Both the position numbers and the translations under genes were made by a program. Below, in pieces: positions 8,795 through 17,779 of a DNA stretch of 64,000 nucleotides; the stretch's first letter is position 1; every line of letters begins with the position of its first letter. The notes beneath the pieces were generated by a model. That model ran no database searches. It was not told the origin of the DNA and worked only from the letters and a program-made list of their open reading frames with translations. Source of the stretch: DASUNP01 sp035249305 (GTDB taxonomy: Bacteria > Acidobacteriota > Blastocatellia > UBA7656); contig DATFGQ010000016.1 in the NCBI GenBank assembly GCA_035249305.1, positions 1-64,000 of the forward strand, read 5' to 3'.

Positions 8795-9298
8795 ATGGCT
8801 ATCGGTAAAAGTATGCTGCCCGAATTCGATTATGAGATGGCGAGCACACGCAAGACGCTCGAACGCGTGCCGGACGACATGTTCGATTGGAAGCCGCACG
8901 ACAAGTCCATGACTATGGGAGGGCTGGCGACGCACCTCGCCAACCTGCCCACGTGGGCGAGTCGCGCCATCAATAAAGATTCATTCGACATGGCCCCGCA
9001 GGGCGGGCCGCCGTTCAGATTGACGCAGGCTCAATCGCGCTCCGAAGTCCTCGACACCTTCGACAAGAACGTGGCCGAAGCGCGGGCCGCGATAGCCGGC
9101 GCGAGCGACGAGGCGCTGATGGAGAAATGGTCGCTTCTGTCGGGCGGCGAGACCGTCATGACGCTGCCAAAAGTGGCCGTCCTGCGCAGCTTCATAATGA
9201 ACCATAGCATTCACCACAGGGGCCAACTGACCGTCTACTTGCGGCTGAACGACCTGCCCGTGCCGGGGCTCTACGGCCCGTCGGCGGATGAGGCGTGA
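8795..9298 (+). CDS. DinB/YfiT-family protein
   Basis: A 167-residue four-helix-bundle type protein behind a strong CGGAGGAA site. The features are DinB-like: the early PEFDYEMASTRKTLERVPDD, the segment MGGLATHLANLPTWA with the first metal His, and the C-terminal SIHHRGQLTVYLR with the HxxxR/HH metal site followed by the PVPGLYGPSADE ending common in this family. DinB proteins are putative metal-dependent transferases. No partner is obvious in the neighbourhood. Confidence 0.9.
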   Translation: MAIGKSMLPEFDYEMASTRKTLERVPDDMFDWKPHDKSMTMGGLATHLANLPTWASRAINKDSFDMAPQGGPPFRLTQAQSRSEVLDTFDKNVAEARAAIAGASDEALMEKWSLLSGGETVMTLPKVAVLRSFIMNHSIHHRGQLTVYLRLNDLPVPGLYGPSADEA

Positions 9299-9311
9299 TG
9301 GGCGCTGTTTT

Positions 9312-10178
9312 ATGAAACGTCATCTCATACTCCTGGTCGCGTCGGTCACTGCTTTCTGTCTCTCCGCAAATCAAGCTGAGGCCCGCCAAGTCGAAACAGG
9401 ACGGGCAAAAGGCAAGATGAGTTATGACGGCAAAACCATAGAGCTGAATTACGTTTACGCCAGGGCGGAAACAGACATCTTTGATGACCGGGAGCGCAAG
9501 GTCAGCCTGATTTTTGCCGAGCACCCATATTCGCCCGTCGCGCCGCGAAAAGAGAGGGTTCCTTATCTTGAATTCACGTTTGATAATAAGACCCTGCTCG
9601 GCATTAACATCGTGACGGAGGATGGCAACGTCAGTTACTCAAGCAGCGCGTTCAAGATCGATCTTGTATATCTGCCCGGCAACACCGTCGAAGGCAGGGT
9701 TAATGAAAAATCTCAAGTCATGTCTAAAGACTTTGAGTGCGAAGTGGCTTTCAAAGCGGCGTTTGGGATCGACCCGGAGGCGCCCGTCACGGCGCGCACA
9801 GGCAAGCCGCTTGCTGCCGGAGGCGGCGCGGCGGGGGCGGCATTCCTTCAAGTGATAAGACTCGCTCAAGAAGGCGCAAAATATGTCGAGGCTCAAAAAG
9901 ATGAAGCGCAGATGGAGGCGCTTGTGAAGAAGAGCCTAGAGCTAGGCAAGTACAGGTTCCAGGAAAGAAACTCGCTGTTCCTGATGAGCGCCCTTCAGCA
10001 GATGAAAGACGCCCGCGTCACCGCCGGATTCACGGACGGCAATAAAGCGACTCTGAGCTTCGTGGGCCTCGGCCCGAACGGCAGAACCGAAGGCAGGGTC
10101 AACATGCACCTTGAAGGCAATCAGTGGAAAGTCGGGCAGATGGCGTTGAAGGACAAAACCGGCAGGATCTCTTTTTAG
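9312..10178 (+). CDS. Secreted hypothetical protein
   Basis: The product has 288 residues from the ATG at 9312. An in-frame start eight codons earlier is disfavoured because the signal peptide (MKRHLILLVASVTAFCLSA, cut near AEA) begins here. The mature region starts GRAKGKMSYDGKTIELNYVY and is beta-rich. A second half (about residues 160-288) has alternating charged helices and a G-x-G-P-N-G-R-T-E-G-R strand. I do not recognise a named family. It follows the DinB gene by 13 bases, possibly in one transcript. Confidence 0.7.
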   Translation: MKRHLILLVASVTAFCLSANQAEARQVETGRAKGKMSYDGKTIELNYVYARAETDIFDDRERKVSLIFAEHPYSPVAPRKERVPYLEFTFDNKTLLGINIVTEDGNVSYSSSAFKIDLVYLPGNTVEGRVNEKSQVMSKDFECEVAFKAAFGIDPEAPVTARTGKPLAAGGGAAGAAFLQVIRLAQEGAKYVEAQKDEAQMEALVKKSLELGKYRFQERNSLFLMSALQQMKDARVTAGFTDGNKATLSFVGLGPNGRTEGRVNMHLEGNQWKVGQMALKDKTGRISF

Positions 10179-10204
10179 AACCTGCGCGGAGCATATTGCA
10201 TTTG

Positions 10205-10837
10205 ATGATACGGACGCGCTTTTCTATAGCCGTAATCCTCCTTACAGCCATGATCTGCCTGCAAGCGTGTAAGAATCCTGACACTCGCGCGGTGGCTTCG
10301 GCCGCGAGCCCCGAGTCGAAGCCGAGTCAGGCCGAACGGCCCGCGACTGACCGCGCCCCTTTGAAGCTCCCTCTGGTCAATCCGAGAATCATCGTCTTTA
10401 AGAGCCAGCGGAAGCTGGAGCTCTACTCGAACGACGAGATTGTTCGCGCTTACCGCGTGGGCCTCGGGACCAGCCCCGTAGGTGACAAGGTGCGGCAGGG
10501 CGACAGGCGCACGCCCGAAGGGCAGTTCTACGTCTGCGTGAAGAACCCCAGGAGCCAGTTCTATCTCTCGCTCGGGCTGAGCTACCCGAACGAAGAAGAC
10601 GCGGAGCGGGGCTTGCGCGACGGGCTGATAAACCGCGCCAGGCATAATCAGATAATCAGCGCGATACGAAACAGAAGGACCCCTCCTCAGAACACGGCTC
10701 TGGGCGGGGAGATATACATACACGGGCACGGGTCCAAAGACGATTGGACGTGGGGTTGCGTCGCTTTAGATAACGCTGACATAAAAGAGTTGTTCGAAGC
10801 GGTCCCCGTAGGTACAGCCGTGCTGATAGAGCCCTAG
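10205..10837 (+). CDS. L,D-transpeptidase (YkuD-type) lipoprotein
   Basis: This is a 210-residue protein. An upstream open extension to 10124 overlaps the previous gene and is dropped, because the ATG at 10205 starts a clear lipoprotein signal with the lipobox-like L-Q-A-C. The mature part holds a YkuD domain: RIIVFKSQRKLELYSNDEIV, RQGDRRTPEGQF, then the catalytic region IYIHGHGS ... WGCVALDNADI with the active His and Cys. The usual Arg two residues after the Cys is Ala here. Such enzymes make 3-3 peptidoglycan crosslinks or attach proteins to the wall. Confidence 0.9.
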   Translation: MIRTRFSIAVILLTAMICLQACKNPDTRAVASAASPESKPSQAERPATDRAPLKLPLVNPRIIVFKSQRKLELYSNDEIVRAYRVGLGTSPVGDKVRQGDRRTPEGQFYVCVKNPRSQFYLSLGLSYPNEEDAERGLRDGLINRARHNQIISAIRNRRTPPQNTALGGEIYIHGHGSKDDWTWGCVALDNADIKELFEAVPVGTAVLIEP

Positions 10838-10865
10838 CGGCGTCGGCGTCCGATCTGAGGCAATT

Positions 10866-11417
10866 ATGAGCTCGAAAAAGGAAGCCCTGAACAAGCGGGT
10901 TCGCGAAACCATATCCGCCCTCCCCGACGAAGCGCTCCAGAATCTGGTTCAGAACTCGCCTCTTCAATACACACCTTACGCCTTACAAGTCGCCCGCGAA
11001 GAGTTGAAGAAGAGAAAGAAGCTGAAATCGCTCCGCGCCGATGACCAGGCTCTGCGACAGGCGGGCGACGAGATACTCCAGGCAGGTTGCTTCATAGAGG
11101 TTTGGCGCGAGAAGAATTTCGAAGGCGAAAGGCTGATCATCGAAGGCCCCTCCGAATACGAGACGCTCGGCTCGGGCGAGAATGACTGGGGCGACGCGAT
11201 ATGCAGCCTGCGCGTAGGGCCTAACGCGTTCGTGATCGCGTTTGAAAGCGCGAGCTTCACGGGGGAGATGATCTGTTTCGGCCCCTGCCAGGAGATCGCC
11301 GACCTGAGCGAATTCGCCTTCGATGACGAGATCGAGTCGCTGAAGTTAATCAACTCGGTGAAGATCTTCGAGTACACCAGGCAGGCGAGCAAGCAGGAGT
11401 CGCCGAAAGGCGAGTGA
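10866..11417 (+). CDS. Beta/gamma-crystallin-like domain protein
   Basis: The product is 183 residues with no signal peptide. The first 75 residues are charged and helical. Residues from about 78 on (CFIEVWREKNFEGERLIIEG ... SLRVGPNAFVIAFESASFTG ... SLKLINSVKIFEY) show two Greek-key-like units with the aromatic-x-x-x-x-F-x-G pattern and an expected W. That points to a microbial beta/gamma-crystallin fold, often Ca-binding. I see no clean N/D-N/D-x-x-S/T-S calcium motif, so binding is uncertain. Starts 28 bases after the L,D-transpeptidase gene. Confidence 0.65.
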   Translation: MSSKKEALNKRVRETISALPDEALQNLVQNSPLQYTPYALQVAREELKKRKKLKSLRADDQALRQAGDEILQAGCFIEVWREKNFEGERLIIEGPSEYETLGSGENDWGDAICSLRVGPNAFVIAFESASFTGEMICFGPCQEIADLSEFAFDDEIESLKLINSVKIFEYTRQASKQESPKGE

Positions 11418-11522
11418 TCCGCAGGAGAGCGCTCTCCCCTTCCGCCGTTGCAATCGACTGAGAACCCCACCATAATGCTGCCGTTCACCATCGGCGATTC
11501 ACCACAACGAAAGGAGACTACC

Positions 11523-12257
11523 ATGTCACTTGCGAGACGCATGTCGGCTGAGTTCTTAGGCACCTTCTGGCTGGTGCTGGGCGGTTGCGGCAGCGCCGTA
11601 CTGGCCGCGGCATTTCCGAGCGTGGGGATAGGTCTGCTCGGAGTCTCTCTGGCATTCGGCCTGACGGTTTTGACGATGGCCTACGCTATAGGCCATATCT
11701 CGGGTTGTCATCTGAACCCCGCGGTGTCGATCGGCCTGTGGGCGGGAAAGCGATTCCCCGCGTCGGAGCTGATACAGTACATCCTGTCACAGGTGCTGGG
11801 CGCGATCGCGGGCGCGGGCGTGCTCTACGTGATAGCCAGCGGGAAACCAGGGTTCACCGTGAGCGGCGGGTTCGCGTCCAACGGATATGACGTGCACTCG
11901 CCCGGCGGCTACTCTCTGGCGGCAGGGTTAGTAGCGGAGGCGGTCTTAACCTTCATGTTCTTGATGATCATACTCGGCTCGACCGACAAACGCGCGCCTG
12001 CCGGGCTGGCGCCGATAGCGATCGGGTTGGCGCTGACGCTGATACACCTGATAAGCATCCCCGTGACGAACACCTCCGTGAACCCCGCGCGCAGCACGGG
12101 GCCGGCCATCTTCGTTGGCGGGTGGGCGCTGTCACAGCTCTGGCTCTTCTGGGTCGCGCCGATAGCGGGGGCGGCCGCGGCTGGATTGGTTTACGCGCAG
12201 CTCGCGGGCGAGCCTGAGGAGAAGCCAAAAGCGAAGGCGAAGTCCGCCGTTAATTGA
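11523..12257 (+). CDS. aqpZ: Aquaporin Z-type water channel
   Basis: The product has 244 residues from the ATG placed after AAAGGAG; an open frame reaches back to 11448 without a ribosome site. It starts MSLARRMSAEFLGTFWLVLG and has six membrane helices. Both half-helix signatures are present: HLNPAVSIGLW and TSVNPARSTGP. The Arg after the second NPA and the residues around it fit the narrow water-selective AqpZ filter rather than GlpF. A strong hairpin follows the stop. It is probably a single-gene unit. Confidence 0.95.
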   Translation: MSLARRMSAEFLGTFWLVLGGCGSAVLAAAFPSVGIGLLGVSLAFGLTVLTMAYAIGHISGCHLNPAVSIGLWAGKRFPASELIQYILSQVLGAIAGAGVLYVIASGKPGFTVSGGFASNGYDVHSPGGYSLAAGLVAEAVLTFMFLMIILGSTDKRAPAGLAPIAIGLALTLIHLISIPVTNTSVNPARSTGPAIFVGGWALSQLWLFWVAPIAGAAAAGLVYAQLAGEPEEKPKAKAKSAVN

Positions 12258-12266
12258 ACACCTTAT

Positions 12267-12305
12267 CTCAGCGCCGGGAGCGGTAGCGAGGCTCCCGGCG
12301 CTGAG
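12267..12305 (+). terminator. Perfect 15-bp hairpin after aqpZ
   Basis: The arm CTCAGCGCCGGGAGC (12267-12281) is exactly complementary to 12291-12305 with a 9-base loop, nine bases after the aqpZ stop. It lacks a T-tract, so it may be a transcript-stabilising or attenuating hairpin rather than a classic intrinsic terminator. Confidence 0.6.
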
Positions 12306-12333
12306 CGATGCGCTTGTAATCACCGGAGAAGGC

Positions 12334-14298
12334 ATGCCCTCGGGACGAGTAGCCCGCGTTAGGGACTGGCTGTCAAAGAATCTCAAACCCCTTGAGCCAG
12401 ATCATGCGGAGCCGCAGCTTCAGTCCGCGTCGCCGACAAAGTCGATGTCGCTCAGGGCTCGCCTTCTAATCGTTTGCGCGGCGATCTTCTTCATCTCGTC
12501 AGCCGTACGGCTTCTCTACTTCCAGGACATGCGCGCCGAGGTGCTTCACACGGAATCGCTCGCGACGACGATGATCGACAAGTATGAAGAAGAGAAGCAG
12601 AGGATGTTCAACGACGGCGGGTTGCTGTTCCCCAGCAAGACCGTAGACCCGAGCGATGCGCGAATGCTCTTTCACCCGCCCGGCCACTCGATCCTGCTCG
12701 CCGCGATCTACGGCAAGAGCACGCCCGACAGGCATTACACATCACTAAGGCTCCTCCACATATTCTGCGGCGCGCTGTCGAGCGTCTTCATAGTACTGAT
12801 CGCCGCTCAGTTGTTACCACTTGCTGTAGCGTCGATCGCGGGTTTGCTGGCCTCGCTTTCGCCCCAGCTTGCCTACCACGCGTTATGGCTCACGCCGGAC
12901 TCGCTCTGCATCCTGCCAATCCTCGTCGGCGTCTACCTGGTGCTGAAGGCGAGAAAGCGCCCGCGTCTATTGACGGTGATCTCGGCCGGGGCGATGTTTG
13001 GCCTGTCGGTCTGGCTCAGGACTAACGCGCTGCTTCTCGCGCCCGTCATTGCGCTAGTGATCGTAGCGGTCTTTGATAACGGGAAGCGTTTTCGCTACGC
13101 GGCGGCCTTCGTCTGCGCGGCGGCGGTCGTCATCGCGCCGATAACGATTCGCAACTGGGTCGTCTATCATCGGTTCGTGCCAGTGACGCTCGGCAGCGGG
13201 CTGCTGCTGGTCGAAGGCATCGCCGAATACGACAAGGAGGGCAAGTTCGGCATGGCCGCTTACGACGGGCAGGTTTGTATGCTGGATGCCGAATGGCACG
13301 GGAGGCCCGATTACGCGCAGAACCCGTGGTTCCCTGACGGAATTGAACGCGACCGCGCGCGCTTTGGCAGGGGCCTTCAAGTCATGCGCTCAAATCCCGT
13401 CTGGTCGATAGGCATGATGACGCGGCGGATGGCCTTCATGGTGCGTTACAACGATTTCCGCCCGACGCCTCTGCCGTTCCGCATAAGCCGCGCCCCATCG
13501 GTCTCCTGGACTCCGCCCTTCGGCCACGACGGTCGAGCCACGGTCGAGGGCCAGCCGCTGTTTTCAGCCGCGCCGCAAGAGTTGATGAGTGACCGGATCG
13601 AGTCGGCAAAGATAACCGCTTCGATTCAAGACGGCGGTCAAGAGCTTCTGGTCTCGGGCCGCGGCGTCTCTAAAGAAGAGATGTTCGTCTCCACGCCCGT
13701 TCCGATGAAATCACACACCGATTACATCCTCAGAGTCTCGGCAAGTCTCGAACGGGGCGAAGCCGTCGTCCAGGCCAGGAGCGACGACTTGCGCCTGTCG
13801 TTAGGAGAGAAGGCGCTGGCGAGAATCGCCGAAGCGGACGCGCAGCCGATACCCTCAATCGACCTCCCTTTCGCGAGCGGTGATCAGACGCTCGCGCGGG
13901 TGGTTATCAGCGGCAACTCGCAAGAATCGACCCGGACATCGCTCAGGCTAGGGCGCGTCGAGTTGATAGAGCTAGGTCCTACGCCGTACCAGTGGACTCG
14001 CCCCGCGCGCGCCGTGACGCGGGCCTTCCAGCAAAATGTATTCAAGACCGATTACGTGAGGCTGCTGATAGTCGGGGGCATAGTGCTCTTAGCGCTGGCC
14101 CGTATGCGGCGCGCGCTGATAGTTCTGCTCGCCGCGCCCGTCTATTACCTGATTACTCATTCACCGTTCGGAATCGATTATCGATACGCGCTGCCGATGC
14201 ACTACTTCTTATTCGTGATCGCCGCGGTAACTTTCTACTGCGCGGGCAAAAGCCTCGCCCCTCTCGGCCGTCGGTTGAAACGATCCGAGAACGGCTAA
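12334..14298 (+). CDS. Membrane glycosyltransferase (GT39/ArnT-like, lipid-linked donor)
   Basis: This 654-residue protein follows a GGAGAA site. A first transmembrane helix (about residues 40-60) is followed by a periplasmic loop and about eight further helices up to residue 280. A large extracytoplasmic domain (about 290-560) comes next, then three helices at the C-terminus ending in KSLAPLGRRLKR. The topology, with the acidic first loop (DKYEEEKQ), a PPGHS segment and the TPDSL loop, is that of GT-C fold transferases (PMT_2/GT39). The donor is probably polyprenyl-linked. The acceptor is unknown. Confidence 0.75.
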   Translation: MPSGRVARVRDWLSKNLKPLEPDHAEPQLQSASPTKSMSLRARLLIVCAAIFFISSAVRLLYFQDMRAEVLHTESLATTMIDKYEEEKQRMFNDGGLLFPSKTVDPSDARMLFHPPGHSILLAAIYGKSTPDRHYTSLRLLHIFCGALSSVFIVLIAAQLLPLAVASIAGLLASLSPQLAYHALWLTPDSLCILPILVGVYLVLKARKRPRLLTVISAGAMFGLSVWLRTNALLLAPVIALVIVAVFDNGKRFRYAAAFVCAAAVVIAPITIRNWVVYHRFVPVTLGSGLLLVEGIAEYDKEGKFGMAAYDGQVCMLDAEWHGRPDYAQNPWFPDGIERDRARFGRGLQVMRSNPVWSIGMMTRRMAFMVRYNDFRPTPLPFRISRAPSVSWTPPFGHDGRATVEGQPLFSAAPQELMSDRIESAKITASIQDGGQELLVSGRGVSKEEMFVSTPVPMKSHTDYILRVSASLERGEAVVQARSDDLRLSLGEKALARIAEADAQPIPSIDLPFASGDQTLARVVISGNSQESTRTSLRLGRVELIELGPTPYQWTRPARAVTRAFQQNVFKTDYVRLLIVGGIVLLALARMRRALIVLLAAPVYYLITHSPFGIDYRYALPMHYFLFVIAAVTFYCAGKSLAPLGRRLKRSENG

Positions 14299-14329
14299 GA
14301 ACTCGTAGTGGCTTAAAGGCTCCCGCGAG

Positions 14330-15115
14330 GTGTATCATCTGGCTGTGCTAAGGGCTATCACACATAAGGTGTCACCTCGTATTAACGAATGTGAGCTGAC
14401 TTTCGTCGATAGGTCCCGGATCGATCTTCAACTGGCAACGCGCCAGCACGAAGCTTACTGCGCCACGCTTGAGAAGCTCGGCGTCACGGTCGAGACGCTC
14501 TCGGCGAACGAACAGTACCCGGACGCCTGCTTCGTCGAAGACACGGCCATCGTCGCCGACGAGATTGCGATAATCTGCTGCCCAGGAGTCGCGTCCCGGC
14601 GCGCGGAGACAGAGTTGATCGAGCGGGAGCTTGCTAAGCATAAGAAGACCGCGCGCATATCTCTGCCCGCGACGCTCGATGGCGGAGACGTACTGCGAAT
14701 GGGCGAGAGGTTCTTCGTCGGCCAATCGCGCCGCACCAACTCGGTGGGCATCGACGAGCTTGCGAGAATAGTGAAGCCGTACGGCTACGGCGTCACCGCG
14801 GTGAAGACGAAAGGGAGCTTACATTTGAAGTCCGCCTGCACGGCGATAGATGACGAGACGCTCTTTGTGAACCCGGAATGGATCGACCTTGCGCCGCTCG
14901 AAGGGTTCAACCTCGTCCACACCCCGCCCGAGGAGCCGTGGTCGGCTAACGTGCTGCGCGTCGGAGAGACGGTCTGCGTCCAGGCGGGCTTCCCGCGGGC
15001 GGCCGAGCTGATCCGACGCCTGGCCCGCGGCGTTGAGATCATAGACACGTCAGAGCTGCGAAAAGCAGAGGCGGGGCTGACCTGCTCCAGCATCATCTTT
15101 GAAAGCGCCTCCTGA
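14330..15115 (+). CDS. Dimethylarginine dimethylaminohydrolase (DDAH)-like
   Basis: The product is 261 residues from a GTG start, whose MYHLAVLR fits the family's first strand. DDAH landmarks are in order: YPDACFVEDTA with the substrate acidic residues (about 66-75), LDGGDVL, the catalytic His165 in GSLHLKSAC, and the nucleophile Cys252 in EAGLTCSSIIF. The expected reaction is hydrolysis of N-omega-methylated arginine to citrulline and methylamine; citrulline or guanidine relatives are possible. It is separated from the preceding GT gene by 31 bases. Confidence 0.88.
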   Translation: MYHLAVLRAITHKVSPRINECELTFVDRSRIDLQLATRQHEAYCATLEKLGVTVETLSANEQYPDACFVEDTAIVADEIAIICCPGVASRRAETELIERELAKHKKTARISLPATLDGGDVLRMGERFFVGQSRRTNSVGIDELARIVKPYGYGVTAVKTKGSLHLKSACTAIDDETLFVNPEWIDLAPLEGFNLVHTPPEEPWSANVLRVGETVCVQAGFPRAAELIRRLARGVEIIDTSELRKAEAGLTCSSIIFESAS

Positions 15116-15194
15116 TCGAGCCCAGAACCTTCAGTCTTTCTTATCGTATATCAAAAGCTGCGCGGCAACCCGCCGCGCTATCAGGAGGTAAATT

Positions 15195-17075
15195 GTGAAG
15201 AGAATACTGCTGATCACATTTTCAGCTTTTTTGTTGTTCTTCGGGTTTCAGCAAGAGTCGGAAACCCGCACCGAAACTGAAAAACTTTTCCAGGCATCAG
15301 AGTTGCAAGACGCGTCGGCCAGGGCCATCAAGCTTATGCAGCGGTCGCAGGCCGGGTGGTTTCAGAAACAGGTCTGTACGTCGTGCCACCACCAGTTGCT
15401 GCCCGAGATCCCAATCAGCCTGGCGCGCACGCGCGGCGTTCACGTCGACGAGAAGGTAGCGAAGGAAAGCTCAGCGTCGTCGTTCGCCTATTTCAAAGAC
15501 CTGGACGCCGCGGTCCAGGGATACGATTTTATCGACACGCTTTTCGACGGCCTGTCGCTTACCGTGGCCGGGGTGGACGGCATCAAGCCTAGCCTTTCGA
15601 CCTCGGCTTACGCGCAGTTCATAGCCTCGCGCCAGCTTGAGAACGGCAGTTGGCCGACATTTGACGCGCGCCCGCCGCAGGCGCATAGCCTGTTTACTAC
15701 AACCGCAGTCTGCGCGCAGGCAATTAGGAATTACCTGCCCCCGCGGCTAAATGCCGAAAAGCAGAGGCGGCTCAACGCCGCGCGCGACTGGCTGACCAGG
15801 ACGCAGCCGCGCACGACCGAAGACAGGACCTTCCAGCTCCTCGGTTTGCACTGGACCGGGGCGGGCGAGAAAGTGAAGGCCGAGGCGGCGCGCGGCCTCC
15901 TTGCCGAGCAACGCGAAGACGGCGGGTGGGCTCAGACGGCTTCGATGTCGAGCGATTCTTACGCTACGGGACAAGCCCTGTTCGCGTTGCGCGAAGCGGC
16001 GGGGCTTGCGACGACCGACCCGGCCTACCAGCGCGGGCTGCGCTTTCTGCTCAAGACGCAGGAGCCGGACGGGTCGTGGAAGATCAAGTCTCGCCTACAC
16101 CCGCCCGCGCCCGTCAGCCCGCCTTACTTTGACGCGGGGTTCCCATACGAACACGACCAGTTCATATCGATTACGGGAACGAGCTGGGCCGTGGCCGCCA
16201 TGTTACAAGCGCTCCCGGAGCTTCAGTGGGCAAAGCTCAAGCCCGCGCCAAGCATAGACGTTGCCCCGGCCGAGCAAGCCGAGTGGATGCGAGTAACTTT
16301 AGAGGGCAGCGCCGCCGATTTGAAGAAGCTCCTCGACCGCGGCATGAACCCGAACTCTAAGACGGCCGCGGGGACGACCGCGCTTATGCTGGCGGCGCGC
16401 GACCCTGAGAAAGTTAAACTACTGGTCGAGCGCGGGGCCGACGTGAACGGCCGCGCGGCGACGGGGCTGACCCCGCTGATGATCGCCGCGCGATTCCGCG
16501 GGAACGTTGAGACGGTACGGTTCCTGCTCTCGAAGGGCGCGAGGCCGAACTCGGACAAAGGCGCAGAGGTTCGCAATGGCTCGACGGCCCTGTTCTTCGC
16601 CATCATGGCGGGCGATGCCCAGACGGCCCGCGCGCTCATCGACGCGGGCGCAAGGGTCGGCGACCGCGTGAGTGTACTCGGGGTGTTCGCAACTAGCCCG
16701 CTGGGCTACGCGACCTTTATAGGCGATGCGGCGATGGTCGAGTATCTGATCAGCAAAGGCGCGAACCCTAACGAAGTGGACGACGACGGGATCTCGCCGC
16801 TCGGATCGGCCGCGATAAAAAATCATGCCAACGTAGTCCAGGTCTTGCTCGCGCGTGGCGCGCAGGTGAACCACGTCGACAAACTTGGCATGACGCCGCT
16901 GCTCTACGCCGCATCGATCGACTTCGGCGACACAACCGTGATCGAGAGGCTCATCGCCGCCGGGGCCGATCTGAATGCGAAGAACAAGCAGGGCATGACC
17001 GCGCTCGGCCTGGCGAGCAGTTATAATCACCGGGCGCAGGTGAGCCTGCTCGCCGATAAGACAGCGAGCAGATAA
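15195..17075 (+). CDS. Secreted fusion: c-haem motif, alpha/alpha-toroid, ankyrin repeats
   Basis: A 626-residue protein from a GTG preceded by AGGAGG. After a signal peptide it carries a c-type haem motif C61-T-S-C64-H65 (CTSCHH). Residues about 110-345 form a terpene-cyclase/prenyltransferase-like toroid, with repeats such as ASRQLENGSWPT, EQREDGGWAQ and KTQEPDGSWKI (the QxxDGSW pattern). From about 355 to the end run seven or so ankyrin repeats (e.g. GTTALMLAARDPEKVKLLVERGADVN). The catalytic DxDD of squalene-hopene cyclases is not seen, so the toroid is more likely a binding scaffold. Function unknown. A hairpin follows at 17092. Confidence 0.85.
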   Translation: MKRILLITFSAFLLFFGFQQESETRTETEKLFQASELQDASARAIKLMQRSQAGWFQKQVCTSCHHQLLPEIPISLARTRGVHVDEKVAKESSASSFAYFKDLDAAVQGYDFIDTLFDGLSLTVAGVDGIKPSLSTSAYAQFIASRQLENGSWPTFDARPPQAHSLFTTTAVCAQAIRNYLPPRLNAEKQRRLNAARDWLTRTQPRTTEDRTFQLLGLHWTGAGEKVKAEAARGLLAEQREDGGWAQTASMSSDSYATGQALFALREAAGLATTDPAYQRGLRFLLKTQEPDGSWKIKSRLHPPAPVSPPYFDAGFPYEHDQFISITGTSWAVAAMLQALPELQWAKLKPAPSIDVAPAEQAEWMRVTLEGSAADLKKLLDRGMNPNSKTAAGTTALMLAARDPEKVKLLVERGADVNGRAATGLTPLMIAARFRGNVETVRFLLSKGARPNSDKGAEVRNGSTALFFAIMAGDAQTARALIDAGARVGDRVSVLGVFATSPLGYATFIGDAAMVEYLISKGANPNEVDDDGISPLGSAAIKNHANVVQVLLARGAQVNHVDKLGMTPLLYAASIDFGDTTVIERLIAAGADLNAKNKQGMTALGLASSYNHRAQVSLLADKTASR

Positions 17076-17091
17076 GAGCGTTGTCGCAATA

Positions 17092-17120
17092 ACGGGCTAA
17101 CCTCGCCGGGGTTAGCCCGT
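17092..17120 (+). terminator. 11-bp hairpin terminator
   Basis: The arm ACGGGCTAACC pairs perfectly with GGTTAGCCCGT around a 7-base loop, 17 bases after the ankyrin fusion gene. The following CACACTTTG is only weakly T-rich. Confidence 0.65.
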
Positions 17121-17151
17121 CACACTTTGCCGGAGCCTTTATGCCTTCGTT

Positions 17152-17754
17152 ATGACACGTCTCGCAATCACAGCTTTGCTTACTGCCCTGCTCTGCTGTC
17201 CGCCCTTGATCGCGGCGCAAAAACCTGTGGCTGAGTCTCTGGAGACGGAGTTCTTTATAAAGCGTTGGACCGACGAAAAGTATAAAGATTACATGGATAG
17301 GGCGACGTGGGCATTTATTCACGATTATTCAGACAAAGAAAATGTCGATCAGACGCTCGAAACTATGACGTCATATTTCGAAGCGCTCGATAAGTATCAG
17401 AAGGGCGACCCCGCTCCGCTGAAACAGCTCGGGGGAGTCAAAGCGTTCAAGGACAAATTCGCGGCGCTGCTCAGCCACCGCGATCAATCGGCGCGCGGTT
17501 TTGCGGCCATAGTTCTCGGCATCTGCGGAGATCGCGCATACGCGCCGCGGATTGCAAAGTTAGCCGCAACCAGGAGACAAAAACGCGACTACAGGGACTA
17601 CGACAGAGGGCTCGCGGCCATAGCGCTCGGCTTTTTAGAGGCTAAAGAGCACGCTAAGACAGTCGCCCTGCTGCTCAAAGATAAGAATCCTGATATTAGG
17701 AATGCCGCGACTGAATCCCTGAAGCTGATGGGTGCGACCGAGCTCATAAAATGA
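17152..17754 (+). CDS. Secreted HEAT-like repeat protein
   Basis: This is a 200-residue protein with a signal peptide ending at LIAAQ. The mature half is helical and polar. Residues about 105-195 contain two HEAT-like helical pairs (ARGFAAIVLGICGDRAYAP and GLAAIALGFLEAKEHAKTV, then IRNAATESLKLMGA). HEAT repeats are protein-binding scaffolds. No enzyme motif is visible and no specific function can be given. Confidence 0.75.
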   Translation: MTRLAITALLTALLCCPPLIAAQKPVAESLETEFFIKRWTDEKYKDYMDRATWAFIHDYSDKENVDQTLETMTSYFEALDKYQKGDPAPLKQLGGVKAFKDKFAALLSHRDQSARGFAAIVLGICGDRAYAPRIAKLAATRRQKRDYRDYDRGLAAIALGFLEAKEHAKTVALLLKDKNPDIRNAATESLKLMGATELIK

Positions 17755-17779
17755 GCGAGCCCGATCCGGGCTGCCGGCT

